Program-made: the position numbers and the translations under genes
Notes under the pieces: generated by a model
The model's input: the letters and a program-made list of their open reading frames with translations, nothing else
Databases searched by the model: none
What the model was told of the DNA's origin: nothing
Shown: positions 32,191 through 44,230 of the stretch, one piece after another
Layout: each line of letters opens with the position of its first letter
Position numbering within the stretch: position 1 is the stretch's first letter
Assembly (NCBI GenBank): GCA_951213105.1
Contig: OX578149.1
Location: 1,612,001-1,676,000, forward strand
Origin: Amaurobius ferox
Lineage: Eukaryota; Arthropoda; Arachnida; Araneae; Amaurobiidae
Direction of reading: 5' to 3'
DNA length: 64,000 bases

Positions 32191-34143
32191 TATTGTGGCC
32201 AAAGTTTGGGCCATCTTCGCACCAATCTGTTTGTATCGATTGGAAAAGTGATCACAGAATTTCTCATAAAGTATAAAGATCCATGCATGCCACAACATTT
32301 TCTTTCAAATAATTTTCATTCTTAAAAAATCACATGACTTCGACCAGAACAGATGGTGCCTGGCGGATTAGAGAGAATTTAGAGTTCTGTGTAGAAAAAA
32401 AAAGTTGCGAAGCAACTATTGTTACACAAAATCTATCTTTAGAAATTCAGTGTTTTTGATTAGCAATTGAAAAATGCATTTAATATTTTTGAAAATTAAG
32501 CTAACAGAAGAATTCCACAGATTTTCAAGAGTGATCTCCAGTTATGTTTCTAATGAGCCTAAATCATTCTAAGTGCCTAAATAAATAATAATGTATTAAT
32601 AATGCTGTTCTGAAAATATATCTTTATTTTATTTATATTATGTTTCAAAGATAATTTCTCTGTATAAAAAGAAAAATAAATTTAGAAATATTAGTCGATG
32701 CAAACAGATTACAAAAATTAAAAAATATTTAAAAATAAAATAAAATATGCTGATAATCATGTCTAAATACAAAATTTCGCAATATTGCAAGTCTTTATTT
32801 ATGAATTATTAACTAGTAAAAGAAACACATCCAATAAACATACTGAAGGAATTTTTGGCAAAATAATAGGAGGAGGCAGTCAGTCCCAAATAACCATTTC
32901 ATTCAAGTGAAGGATTTCATTTAAAGATATTCAGGGAAGAAATTCCATCAAAAACCTTTTTTTAAAAAATCAAGATTTATTTGCATATTTTCTCAGAGAT
33001 GAGAAAAATCTATTTTTTTTTTTTTTTTTTTCTGGGAGAATTTAGAATTGGCTGGCGAGGTTTAAGTTTTCGAAGTAGCCAATCAGTTGTTATAACATTT
33101 TATCTTCCCATTTCAGCAAAATTTATTTCAGGAATTTGTTAAGAAAAAACTCACGATTCATGGTGTTAGATAAAAAAAAATTAGTAGATAGAATTTCCCT
33201 TCTGTGAAAGAAGTTATATTTTACTATTTACTTTAAGTTATTATGATTTCTTGGTGATATGAAAAGCTGGACTATTTTTACTAAAATTCAAATTCCCAGA
33301 ATTGAAAAAAAAAATAATAATAATAATAATGGAACACATTCTGGGAAGTCTGAATAATTTGCAGCTCATCCCACAAAATTCCCTCAACAGTGCAGAAATG
33401 AGTATCACTCAGAAACTCAGTGATCAAAGACTTTTAGTAAAGCTGCTTACTTTTCAAAAAGTAATAAAAAGCTTGGAAAGGGTATATTTTCTATTTATGA
33501 ATTAATTAAAAAGAAAATAAAGAGTAGAAATTTTTTCGAAAAAACATTGTGAAAATTTTTCTGACCCACATTTTGAACGGGAAATAAAAGTATTAAAATG
33601 CCTGATTAGAATAATCGAAAAATAATGAGAATACGAAAAAGGGATTTTCATTTCATTAATTTTGCTGTACTTTGTGAATCAGAATCAGGCACGATGTTAA
33701 CACAGAAAAATGTACAGAAAGTGAAAGTAAATGCCAAATTACATACTAGTGTTAACAAAGATACTAAATTTTAAAATTTTCATATTTAATCCAAGGTCAG
33801 AACGATTTTATTTTCAACTTAACCGTGACTACAAATGAAGTTACCGTCTTAATTAAAATAACAAATAATTGGCAAATTCGCTTAAAATATAGTTAATGAT
33901 CAATGTTTAAATTGTTTTCCATATTATGTGGAAAAGCATAATATTTTTATATCATTTTAAAATCAGAAAAATTGGGATATTATTCATACATATCACTAGA
34001 ATTTTCTATAAAAAAAAATGTAATATGAAAAAAATTGATTAAGTTAAAAAAAATAAATAATAATAATAATAATAATAATCATAATTATTATTAAAGGTAA
34101 AAATGGTAGAAAGGTTATTTGATAAAAAAAAATTACCTTGTCC

Positions 34144-34146
<3 letters not shown>

Positions 34147-34219
<73 letters not shown>
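34147..34219. repeat. (AT)n microsatellite, about 36 units
   Basis: Uninterrupted ATATAT run after CCACACAT. A shorter (AT)n follows at 34501-34523, and an (AAT)n tract precedes at 34052-34078. Intronic. Confidence 0.95.
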
Positions 34220-34223
<4 letters not shown>

Positions 34224-35486
34224 TAAATTATTAAATCCAAAGTTAGAATGTATGTAGTAACTCATAATACACTATTCCAAAATTTTCTACAAAATACAAA
34301 GAAATAAAAGAAATTAAGACTAAAAGAGGAAATAATAAAGCATAATGCAAGTCATAAAGACAAAGACAATCGACAAATTTCAAAAATGAGGAATGCAAAT
34401 TAGAAAACAAAAAAATCAAGCAAAAAAGCTTGCACATGGAGGAGATTTAAGCTTACGATAAGTTCATTTCGAAAAAATTCTCTTCGGGTCCATATATCCC
34501 TTATATATATATATATATATATATTAATCTGAAATATCAAAAGAACAATGTTTTCTCATAGTTAAAGAATTACAGAAATCCACCTATGTGAAAAGCTGTT
34601 ATTAAAAGAATATTTCTAAGTCAAAGTTATTTTAATAGAGAATTAAATATGCTATCAATCAAGGGTATATCCAATGGAATAAGCTGGAGATTTGGGGGTC
34701 TATTTCTAAGCCATTCTCATCAGTCCAATTATTGAAAGACCTACAGTAAGAAATAAAAGCATATTTTTATTTGGACCACTAAAAATATCATACTTAATTA
34801 CATGGCTGTCCTATAATATCTTTATTTGAAAGAAAATACTGAACGCACTGAGGAAATAAAATGAAAATAAGTTCTTTACCCGGGATTTATGTATTCATGT
34901 TTCCATTGCTGAATAACAGCAGGAATCCTTTTATTCTGCCTCATTAAAATTTTGTGCAAAACTACCATTGTCTCCAAACTTTCCCAAGTTTAGTTCATTG
35001 TGAAAAAAATTTCTTATAGAGAATTGTGGTATATTTTTTCATAACCATGAAAAATTATAATTGGTAGAGCTAAAAAATAATGCCAAGATTATAAAAGATG
35101 TATGTATGCACACACACAGAAGATTTCTTTTAGTTGTGCCGTACCCTTTTTTACCTTCTATAATCCAGTGAAATCTGCCTCCAATCGAATAGACTCCAAA
35201 GCAAATCCTTTGACTGTCTCTCCAATCAAAATATTATGTGTGACCTATGTTATTTTTCGATCCCATGTGGTTCTGTCTTAGACAGATTTCACTGTGTATT
35301 ACTCTGACAGAAGGTTTGAATGTTGTCCCAATCCAAATGTTTTGCTAGAAATGACTAGATTGCTGCTAAAGCATTTGACTGAAAGAGAAAACTCTCACTC
35401 GAAAATGAGTGATGTATATGTAATGATTGCATAGTATTTTTCCTGATTGTGTTGAAACACTTTCTGATTCCATTTCATCCTTCTAG

Positions 35487-35535
35487 CTCATTCAGAAGCT
35501 TTAACAAGTATCTTATTGCTGCTGAAGCAAGAAAA
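35487..35535 (+). CDS. INTS3: INTS3 exon 2 seen
   Basis: A 49-nt micro-exon, TTCTAG before and GTAAGTG after. The phase fits the previous exon (G + CT) and gives AHSEALTSILLLLKQEK, aligning with the INTS3 'hpEALs.lLl.l..eK' segment after the AHNIPL block. Too short for ORF detection; found by phase continuity between the neighbouring exons. Confidence 0.88.
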
Positions 35536-36610
35536 GTAAGTGTCTTCATGCATATTACTAAAATAAACACTGCTTAGTAGAGTACACTTTGAATCTCTTT
35601 TCAAATGGGTTCATATTTAGCATACTGAATAAAATCAACTTCTTGCTTGGGGTCGTTTTTACATTGAGTTAAATTTTTACTCACTGAAAGTTAAATGTAA
35701 AAAAGATCTTAAAGTTTCATTTTTTTTTTCAAAAGAATATTTCTAATATAAATTTTATATTATTTACTTATAAAATTACAAAAAAAATTATATAGTATTA
35801 TTTACTTAAAATGTCTCAAAAGGGTCTCATTAAGTTGATTTTGATATTCTCTTTCTCAAGTGACTGGAGAATAATGGCAGAAGTGTTAATGTCAGTTAGG
35901 CAATCAGTTTACCGAGAATTTTTGGTGAATGTTTGGAACTTTTAATTGGGTTTAAGATTTAATGGATCAGTTGAAAGTTTTAAAATCAAACAAAAATATT
36001 GTGTATAAAGTATTATTATTGCAAAAAGGTATTTTAAGGTAATATAATTTCTTACTTTTTTAAAAGTGAATAGCATAAACAGATCTACATTGTCAAACAT
36101 AGATTTGTTACTATTCGGCAAATAAGAATAGCATTTATAAATGACTCATACTCGAAATTATGTTGTTTGATTGAATTGCTTACCTAAGTATGTGTTCCAA
36201 ATTTATATATTACCTAAAAAAACTTTAAAAAGTGAAAAGTAGAAAAACCTGCCAATCCTAGGGGGAAAAGAATAGAAAGTTGTCTAAAAATAGTATAATA
36301 TTAAATTACCAAACTTTTACTTTTTTAATTCTGATATACTTTGCACTTAACAGCAACCTTTTAAATACATTTATTAGTTACTATATTGCATGTATGCAAT
36401 TATGCACTGTATGCAATTTAATTGTGGCCTATTTATTTTTTTATTATTGAATTGAAGATGGTTATGAAGGAGAATTATATTATTTATTTATTTATTTATT
36501 TATTTTCAAAAGTTAGCTGCCAAGCACCTTGTGTACCAGAATAAAAAAAGTAAAATCTTGATGATTTGAAGTTTTTTAATGGTAAATAATTTTTTTTTAA
36601 GGTCATGTAG

Positions 36611-36817
36611 TATTTCGCATCAGTAATCACAAGACTGCCAAATCGTCATCTATTTCTTTATTACAAAACACATTCTACTTACAACACTTCAACTTACCAG
36701 CACAAGTGACAGCGAAGAACTGATGTTCTATTAGAACCAGAACAAGAATGCGTATCTGACGCGCTATACATCACGCTTAGCAGATGGCCAAGAATCCAAT
36801 ACACGTCGAATGCCACA
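36611..36817 (-). repeat. 3' LTR of the second Gypsy element
   Basis: 207 bp, matching 45074-45279 over its length with moderate divergence: CATCAGTAATCAC, ACTGCCAAATC, TTTATTACAAAACACATTCTAC, GAATGCGTATCTGAC, AGATGGCCAAGAATC, TCGAATGCCACA. Read on the minus strand it begins TGTGGCATTCG. The polypurine tract lies just inside (minus strand CTGGGGGAATACTCA, 36818-36832). No target duplication could be matched between the outer flanks. Confidence 0.85.
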
Positions 36818-37231
36818 TGAGTATTCCCCCAGTGAACGAGGAATACTGAGAAACGATGTCAAATATAGCACAAAATATATACAAATATACATGTTTGAAA
36901 TATACAAATTAAATTAGTTTAGAGTACATCGATCTTACATGTACTATACTAGTCTCTTAGGAAACCGTACCGTCCTACCACTCCTGGTTGTGATGGCAGA
37001 TTTCGAATTCTCATTTGATGTATTGGAAGTAATAAGAGGTTTATATTTTTCTGCCTCTTTACACAGGAGGAAGGCAGGCTTCACTCAATCTAAAGATACA
37101 GTTTTCTTTTTATCTTTAAGTTCAATTGTTATAGTTTTAATATTTACATTATTATTTATTATAATTTCTATCACTCTGTCAGGTCCCTTGTACGATTGAC
37201 TTAAAGGTGATTTCGTACAATCTGTGCTAAG
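36818..37231 (-). pseudogene. Gypsy pol C-terminal end (piece 1)
   Basis: The minus strand from 37231 reads TDCTKSPLSQSYKGPDRVIE (the 'kkPL.ppY.GP..v' motif), then KTVSLD, stop, VKPAFLL (Gypsy 'vsiDrlKPAf'), then TTRSGRTVRFPKRLV and a stop at about 36947. This is the integrase C-terminal domain and the end of pol. One internal nonsense codon replaces Arg. The upstream part continues beyond the LINE at 40708. Confidence 0.85.
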
Positions 37232-38526
37232 AAAAATATGTATGCAGCTTTCCAAAGAGGGATGAATGAATGAATGATATGAAGGTGGGTGGCTCCAATA
37301 AAACCCAGCATATCAACCAGTGATCTATTATACTATCCCCAGAAATGAAAAAGTCCCTAAGAAAAGAGACCAGTAGCCAAGGCAAAAATCGCAGGCATTT
37401 GACAGGAATGTCTTGTAACTCCCAGGGCTCAATCATATGCTGACCCAAATGTTCAAACCTATGGGCGGAGAACACCTCACACTCACAGAGTATGTGTGTG
37501 GCGGTTTCTTCGCTGTAATTGCAGCCTTTACATAGCAAATCCTTAATAACACCCATAATATTTAGGTGTCTTTTAAGGGTGCAATGCCCAGTAAGGAGCC
37601 CAACAGCCCTTCTGATTCCAGTTCTACTGAGGTTGAATAATTCCTTTTGATGCATACTAGGGCACTTACAGTTTAGTTCTTTCACCTGCCTTTGGCCCTT
37701 AGTATTACGCCAGTTCTCATACTCAAGCTTTCTGAAGATGTCATAAACAATTCTTCTAGTCAGTTCATTAGGAGCACCCAAAGCTGGCTCAGGACCAACA
37801 AAAGGTATTCCTTTTCTAGCCAACTCATCAGCAATTTCATTACCTGGAATGCCTGAATATCCAGGCACCCAGTAAAGTATGACTTGATTGTTGCTAGCAA
37901 TCTTACAAAGTGCAGTATAGCACTACCAGACAAGGGATGACATCATAGTAGACTGCCCTAAAGCCATAAAAGCAGCCTGACTATCAGAGCAGATAAGAAT
38001 TTGTTGCTCCTGTAATTTCTGTCAGACCAAATTCTACAACACATTAGAATAGCAAAGACCTCAACCAGAAAGACAGTAGTGTAGCTGTCAAGAGGGTAAA
38101 ATAAGTAGTGTAGCTGTCAAGAGGGTAAAATAATTTTGTACCATCATCCGGATATCATACTCCAGCAGCAGTACTAGTGCCTAGTTTAGAACCATCAGTA
38201 TACCATACAATACATTTCTTCTTATTGTAGGTAGGAGTCCTCTTCCAGTTATCCCATGAAGGGACCTGAATTTCATAAGGCTTGTCAAACGTATATCTGA
38301 CAAGAATGCCATCAGATGGCATATGGAAATAAGGATGATTTGTAACATTACTCTTCAGATTACTCCAAGATAAATACTTTGAGTAATTTTTCCAATGTTT
38401 CAGATATTTAAGTCTGTTCATGCATATGAGAGCCCCAGCTTCAATGTGCATGTAGAGTGGGTACAATCTAAGCAAAAGTTCTAGAGTTGAAGTAGGAGTG
38501 GTTTTCCCTGTATCCAGAGATCGCAA
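37232..38526 (-). pseudogene. LINE RNase H and C-terminal Zn-binding tail
   Basis: In broken frames: CIVWYTDGSKLGTSTAAGV (first Asp, about 38200), VFLVEVFAIL (Glu, about 38065), GYSGIPGNEIADELARKG (about 37860-37805, the usual H.G..GNE.AD.LA), then RRAVGLLTGHCTLKRHLNIM and CKGCNYSEETATHILCEC, a zinc-finger-like end. It has at least two frameshifts and a 30-bp internal tandem duplication (GTAGTGTAGCTGTCAAGAGG at about 38078 and 38106). Confidence 0.85.
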
Positions 38527-40030
38527 TACATACCATCCTTTGAAGCCTAATTAAATCTAATTTAGCAGTTTCACATCTAATTCTAGACCACCATATAATG
38601 GAGCCATAGGTAATGATGGGATAGATTACCATAGGGCAAATCCAACGGATAACCTTAGGATTCAAACCCCAGGTTTTTCCAATAGCGTTTCTACATGACC
38701 AGAAAATTCTTCTGGCTTTAGTTACGCAATATTCAATGTGTCTCTTCCAATTGAGACCCATATCAAAGTAAATTCCTAGGAATTTTACCTCCTTGGAGCA
38801 AATAAGCTTCTGACCAAAGAAGCAAATGTCTTTAAGATTAAGAATACGTTTTCTTGTAAACGCAACCATAGCAGTCTTTTGTGGATTAACAGAGAGACCT
38901 GCATTTTTATACCATGACTCAACACTCCTAAGAGCAGCGGACATCATGTCAAAGACAGTATTACCAAATTTGTCTCTAGCAATGATTACAACGTCATCAG
39001 CATATCCGACACAGGATACATCAGAACTAGCTATGTTCTCCAAAAGAGAGTCTACAACTAAACACCAAAGAATTAGTGAAAGAACACCTCCCTGCAGACA
39101 GTCTGCCAAAGCATGCATCTTCATATTATCACCAAATAAAGATGCACAGATGTACCTATTAGATAACAAATTCTTGATCCAATAAGATATCATCATATCA
39201 ACACCTTTCCTATCAAGAGCATGTAGGATGGTGTCAATGGGCACTTTATCAAAAGCACTTTCAATGTCAAGAAAAATAGCTAAAGCAATTTTCTTAGCAT
39301 TTAAGTTTCTCTCTAGTATAAAGGAGAGACTGTAAAAGGCAGTACCCGTAGATCTACCCTGTTGATAGGTATATTGAGAGTTGGACAGCGGCTTTGAAGC
39401 CAGAATCTCTTCCCTAATATACCTGTCAATAAGCTTTTCAATAGTCTCTAGAAGAAAAGACTTAAGGCCAATAGGCCTGAAGGACTTGAGAATCACCATC
39501 TGGATGAAGTCAACTTCTTCCTTGCTCAACTTACCAGAAGGGAAGGAATCCTTTGTGACAGCCATCTTAATGACCTGGACTGCATGAGCAAATGACCCAG
39601 GTTGGATGTCTGTCCTTGGCCTCTTTTCCATGACCAGGTTTCTTGGAGATGGTGTGGTACCATCCGATCTAAATCGTTTGGTGCCTCCGACCTTCTCTTT
39701 AACAGCTCCAACTTTCATTAACTGCTGGTCTTGTTGCCTATGAGTGCACCTCCTCTTGCATCTCTGTGACTTTGAGAGTACTCCCTGCATCCCGACAATA
39801 GTTTCAGTGTGTTGCTCACCCAAGCTTGCAACTCCACCTCTTTCCACAGCAAGGTTGCTGGTTTCCCCCTTTTTACCATGATCCAACCCCAAGGGGATTG
39901 TTTCAATGGCTGATTGGGTTTCACCCAAAGGTGTACCCAATCCTTTTGAAGAAATATCTCTATGGGAGCATGAACTAGGAAATGGCACATCTGAGCTCTC
40001 CATGTTGTATCCACTAAATGAGAAAAACAC
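38468..40030 (-). pseudogene. LINE ORF1-RT fusion created by internal deletion
   Basis: A 520-codon open frame. Residues about 130-190 (RPRTD...PGSFAHAVQ, KMAVTKDSFPSGKLSKEEVDF) resemble the C-terminal half of LOA-type ORF1. At about residue 190 it jumps, in frame, to RPIGLKSFLLETIEKLIDRY, the first conserved RT block, so the rest of ORF1, the endonuclease and the RT N-terminus are missing. RT motifs follow: YQQGRSTGTAF, FLDIESAFDKV (first Asp), LQGGVLSLILW, CVGYADDVVIIA (YADD), GLSVNPQKT and EVKFLGIYFD. The catalytic Asp residues look intact. The frame continues past 38468 in a shifted frame into RNase H. Confidence 0.85.
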
Positions 40031-40707
40031 TGATTACTTCCAGTTTGTTCGGATCCCCCTCCAGGCTCCGTGTCCCCACACTTTTCTAACATAAAAAGTG
40101 TAACCAGCGGAGTCATTTGTAAAGCTAGATGTGATGTAGAGCGGACTATAATGTGTACCTAGTGCACAGGGCCCAAGGATCAACAAAGATACAAGGAGGA
40201 TTTCTCGATATGAAACACTCTCCACCATCCAACCAACACAACCAAGGGACTCAACCTCTGGAACCGTTTACCACAAACGTTTCTTAAAAGCAATACTACA
40301 GATGCACAGCACTCTGCCCTTTTCGCATTACATCCGCATGAACCCATTCCCGAGCCCAAAACGGTATACCTTATGGCAGAGGCCAAAGGGTGGTACTAGA
40401 GTCCATAGAGCAGAAGTGATGTTTACTAAGGGTTCGGCATTGATAACACCTGCAGCTGAGAAGAAAAGATAGCACAGGTACCTCGGGATTGCAATACCCG
40501 TATCCACTAAAGACGTGAACCCCTGAGGATTTTACAGGGTGAGGCTATTTGTCTCACTCCCAACCCCCAACCTGGAGGACCAGGATGTCTCATTTCATCA
40601 GGAACCTCACCTTTGACCTGTCCGGCATGGGAAAGCCCTACCAGTAGCAAAAACTACCATTGGCATAGCTCTCAGGATCATTGGAACACGCAAGCCCCAC
40701 CACCGCG

Positions 40708-41620
40708 ACAAGACACAGACATCATTCAGTGGAGTTCCAAAGAAGGATGGATGAAAACAGAATTTTTGCCATATCTTTATGTTGCTACAGGATTGAGTAT
40801 CCTCATTTTTTCTTGTAGCTTTGTCACCCACGTTGAATCATACTATTGTTTAGGTATGGAATCGTAAAACATGTCTGATGGTAAAGTTAATGTCTTACCA
40901 TATACCAATTCCACACAAGAAGCTTAGATGTCATTTTTGAGAGTCGTTCGAATTCCTAAGAGTGTGATGGGAAGTTTGTCTGTCCAATTGGCATTGTGAT
41001 GTGCTTTTAATGCACATTTTAGGTGTCTGTGGAAACATTCAATTATTCTGATGGTAAAGTTAATGCCTTACCATATATCAATTCCACACAAGAGGCTTGG
41101 ATGTCATTTTTGAGAGTTGTTCGAATTCCTAAGAGTGTGATAGGAAGTGTGTCTGTCCAATTGTCATTGTCATTTGCTTTTAATGCACATTTTAGGTGTC
41201 TGTCGAAACGTTCAATTATTCCATTTGAAATAGGGTGGTATGCTGTTGAACGAATGCGATTTGTACCCATCATTGTATTAAGTTGTTGGAAAAGAGAGGA
41301 TTCCAGTTGTCTTCCTTGATCTGTTGTCAAGATTGCTGGTACTCCAAAACGCGAAATCCAGACAGAAAATAATGCTTTACACACAGTTTCAGCTTTTATA
41401 TCTGGAATTGGTACAATTTCGTGCCATCTTATGAAGCGGTCGACTATTGTTAAACAATAAATGTTATCATTAGATGGTGGAAATGGGCCAATTATGTCTA
41501 GATGTATGTGTGCAAAACGTGAGTCTGGGAGAGCAAATGTGCCAATCGGATTTTTGATGCACTTTTAATCGTTGGCAAGGAATGCAACTGTCATGATGGA
41601 AAAGACTTCCATGTTTTTAA
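40708..41620 (-). pseudogene. Gypsy integrase (piece 2)
   Basis: Minus strand: CIPCQR (zinc-finger end, about 41590), HIHLDIIGPFP (catalytic Asp, about 41500), TIVDRFIRWHE, FGVPAILTTDQGRQLES (second Asp, about 41330), STAYHPISNGIIERFDRHLK (Glu, about 41230), then VELIYGKALTLPSE and a C-terminal stretch (VFIHPSLELH near 40730). One frameshift lies near 41560. A 173-bp segment is tandemly duplicated (40874-41046 and 41047-41219). The integrase N-terminus, RNase H and late RT are deleted between about 41620 and 41690. Confidence 0.85.
40874..41219. repeat. 173-bp tandem duplication inside Gypsy integrase
   Basis: TCTGATGGTAAAGTTAATG starts at 40874 and again at 41047. The two copies differ at several positions (for example AAGAAGCTTAG versus AAGAGGCTTGG), so the duplication is old. 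It repeats the codons around the catalytic Glu and the domain after it. Confidence 0.85.
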
Positions 41621-41639
41621 AGTATACTGATTATTTATT

Positions 41640-42110
41640 AAATAAATTTATTTAATATATTTATTAATATATTTATTTAATAAATCGTTGAAAAGTAGCA
41701 GCTGCATTACAGAGGCCAAACTGCATACGAGTGCTTTAAAATAATCTGAAGGGCGTTGTGATTGCAGTTTTGTGCACATCTTCTGGATTGATAGGAATTT
41801 GATGATAGGCTTTGATAAGATCTATGTGTGAATTAATTTTGCTTCCATGGAGGTTTGAAGTGAAATCTAGACTGTTGGATACTCCATAATTATCCTTTAC
41901 CATTTGAACATTCAGTGCTCGGTAGTCACCTACAGGTCTCCATTCAGTACTGTCCTTTTTAGGTACCATATGTAATGGGGATGAGTAATTACTTTTGGAA
42001 GGACTCATGCGACCAAGGTCAATCGTACTTTGAAATTCCTGCTTTGCAATGCACAAATGATCAGTTACGGGAGGTCCAATAGCGGGATGGATAAAAATCA
42101 TGATTTTTTT
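41640..42110 (-). pseudogene. Gypsy reverse transcriptase N-terminal part
   Basis: Minus strand: SKSNYSSPLHMVPKKDSTEW, RPVGDYRALNVQ, SKINSHIDLIKAYHQIPINP, KTAITTPF, then in another frame MQFGLCNAAATFQRF (about 41735-41690). These are RT motifs up to, but not including, the catalytic YxDD block; the element is deleted after this point at an AT-rich TTTATTAATATATTTATT repeat (41640-41690). On the high-coordinate side the frame is interrupted by the hAT insertion at 42083. Confidence 0.85.
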
Positions 42111-43503
42111 TTAAAAATCAAAAAAATCGGATTTTTTTTATTTCAATCGAATTTTTTTTATTTATATTAGCCTTTTTCAAAATCAATTTTTTATATTTTT
42201 CACATCAGAAGGTAGGTTAGACTATATTAATGTACTGTATAATTTAAAAAAATTTAATTGAATATATATTAATATAAGATTAAAAAATATATGCAGGGGT
42301 TAAAAAAAAATTAAAATTAAATATTGGGTTATTTTATTCATTTTATAAATCTAGGCAATATTATATGGAACTATTATGCAGTTTTAAGTTCTTTATTTGA
42401 ATTTATATTAATAAAGAGCTATGATATTTCAAAATCTATTAGGTTTGATATTATGAAGGACTTGAAAAAAAGGGAAGGGATTATGACAAGTTTATTAAAA
42501 AGTCAAGATTTTAGAGAAAGATGGTATTTTTAAGTATTAATATTTAATAATACCTTTCTCATTTATATAATAAAAACTTACAATTTAACAGGTAATTTCA
42601 TTCATCTGAGTCTCTTAAATGATTTTTTATTAGTACAAATTTCTAACACTGGAAATTGGAAAAGAAACAAAACAAGCATGAAAATACAAATTTAAGTAAA
42701 CAGTAAAGTAATACAGCAGACTCTTGGTATAATGACCCTCTTTTTCGAGACATTTCCAATATATCGACCAGAGACTTTGGCTCCGGATGCATCCTCATAG
42801 ATGTTATGTGTGATCTTTATAACTACCTTTGGTTATTACGACACACATTCAATGGTCCCGCTGGGATTGGTGGGGAAGCCCAATCTGCTAAACTGCTTAA
42901 CGGCCGGTCAATCCTATTCCCAACATTGTTTGCTATGTTGGTATGCGCCAGCAAAAATCACAAAAAAAAAGGAAGGATCCAAATTTTCTTATTTGTATGG
43001 TAAAAATTATTGCAGCACATATGACATTTCAAAAGGTATTTTAAATTTTTGTAGCATGTAAAAACTGTATCGCAACCACTGATCCCAATAAATCATCACA
43101 AGAACAATTAAAATGTTAAATATTGTCTAGCTATGTTTTTAGATAACTGACAGAAAATCTAGATAATTCTAGATATATTTTGAGTGATTTTTAGCTATAA
43201 AATTAGAAAATAGGTTGGCAACAGTTGTCATTGTTGCTTGATTTTATACTCCAAGCAATGAATAGTGCGATCTCCACTGACCGAGAGTTAAGGAAAGGAT
43301 TTCAGTTTGTTTTATATACTCTAAAGATGTCTTGATGTGGAATTTTATTATTTTAAACATTTATTCTGTTCCAGGTTATTTTAGCATAAAAATACAAAAA
43401 AAAAACTTCAAGAAATGACAAAATTAAAAAATGATTTTAATCAATGATTTTTTTTAAAAAATCAAGTGATTTAAATCAAGCCGATTTAAATCAAACAACC
43501 CTG
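42083..43503. mobile_element. hAT-type non-autonomous element (8-bp TSD)
   Basis: 1421 bp flanked by TCCAATAG on both sides (42075-42082 and 43504-43511). Ends CGGGATGGATAAAAATC and, on the other strand, CAGGGTTGTTTGATTTAAATC; the CAGGG-type ends and 8-bp duplication are those of hAT. Long AAAAATC/GATTTTT-rich subterminal repeats lie at both ends. The interior, including a GC-richer part at 42720-42960, encodes no recognised transposase. Confidence 0.85.
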
Positions 43504-43511
43504 TCCAATAG

Positions 43512-44021
43512 TTTCAATGTAGTGAACTACCGAGTGTTTTACTGCTTGATCAGGATGATGTGGTCTGGCTATTTCCGGAAATTCTTTTATAAGTTTATGA
43601 TAAATAAATGCTATCACCTGATACAGTTTTAATTGAATGGATGTCACTTACACTCAATGTACAATGAGAACTTATTTTGGTTTCTGAATCAATCAATTTT
43701 TGTTTAGACAGATCAGGTATTAAGTTAAAATTGTATAAAAAATCCACACCTATAATGAGAGTAGAAACATTGCCAACTAAAAATGACCATTTAAAAATAC
43801 GTCTCAGACCAAAATCTAAGGAAATACATTGAGATGTATACGCATGAATAGGTGAAGTGTTAGCTGCAGAAAGAGTCATTTGGGAGGTGTTTCTTCTTTG
43901 TAATTTTGAAGCTGGAACGATAGATATATCTGATCTCGTATCGATAAAATATTTTACATTAGTGTGTTTGTCACACACAAAAAGACGACGAGAATTTCTA
44001 GGCAAGGCGCTAGTTGCCTTT
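43512..44021 (-). pseudogene. Gypsy aspartic protease region
   Basis: Minus strand: SRRLFVCDKHTNVKYFIDTR then SDISIVPAS, the retroviral-type protease active site (usual 'f.vDTGAdvSviP'), here DTR-S, so the essential Gly is lost. Then SLDFGLRRIFKWSFLVG and TLIIGVDFLYNFNLI, the usual 'iLGaDFL....l'. Between 43511 and 43595 the frame leads on toward RT. Same element as the RT and integrase pieces. Confidence 0.85.
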
Positions 44022-44036
44022 ACACCTGCCTCTTCA

Positions 44037-44037
44037 C

Positions 44038-44113
<76 letters not shown>

Positions 44114-44120
44114 ATTTATT
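44037..44120. repeat. Long poly-T tract followed by (TTTA)n
   Basis: About 60 T with one C, then TTTATTTATTTATTTATTTA. It separates the gag and protease pieces of the minus-strand Gypsy. On the minus strand it reads as (TAAA)n then poly-A, so it could be the tail of a small retroposed insertion (44037 to about 44215), but no body or target duplication could be defined. Confidence 0.7.
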
Positions 44121-44230
44121 TATTTACAGGGAGAAATACATTTCTAAGCTTTTCGACCAAATTTTTTATGATAATAACAATTTTCATTATTTTTAGTTTC
44201 AGATGTGTTTCTTTGCCATGAAGCCTTGCT

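Larger units (their letters stand above)
27817..35486 (+). other. INTS3: INTS3 intron (7.7 kb)
   Basis: GTAAGT ... TTCTAG. Holds a Helentron fragment (28200), two longer Helentron copies (29132, 30756), one of them split by a LINE, a piggyBac-type MITE (31802) and an (AT)n tract (34147). The remainder, notably 32191-34146 and 34220-35486, is AT-rich with no recognised feature. Confidence 0.85.
37232..40707 (-). mobile_element. I/LOA-type LINE, internally deleted, inserted in Gypsy pol
   Basis: About 3.5 kb on the minus strand between two halves of the Gypsy integrase end. From 5' to 3': a GC-rich leader (GCGGTGGTGGGGCTTGCG start near 40705), ORF1 remnant, reverse transcriptase, RNase H, a Cys-rich tail, and a 3' end with CATTCATTCATTCATCCC. 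The apurinic endonuclease is absent because of an internal deletion. The exact target duplication could not be determined. Confidence 0.85.

Noticed and set aside
34044..34265. Open frame of alternating Tyr-Ile
   Set aside because: Translation of the (AT)n microsatellite.
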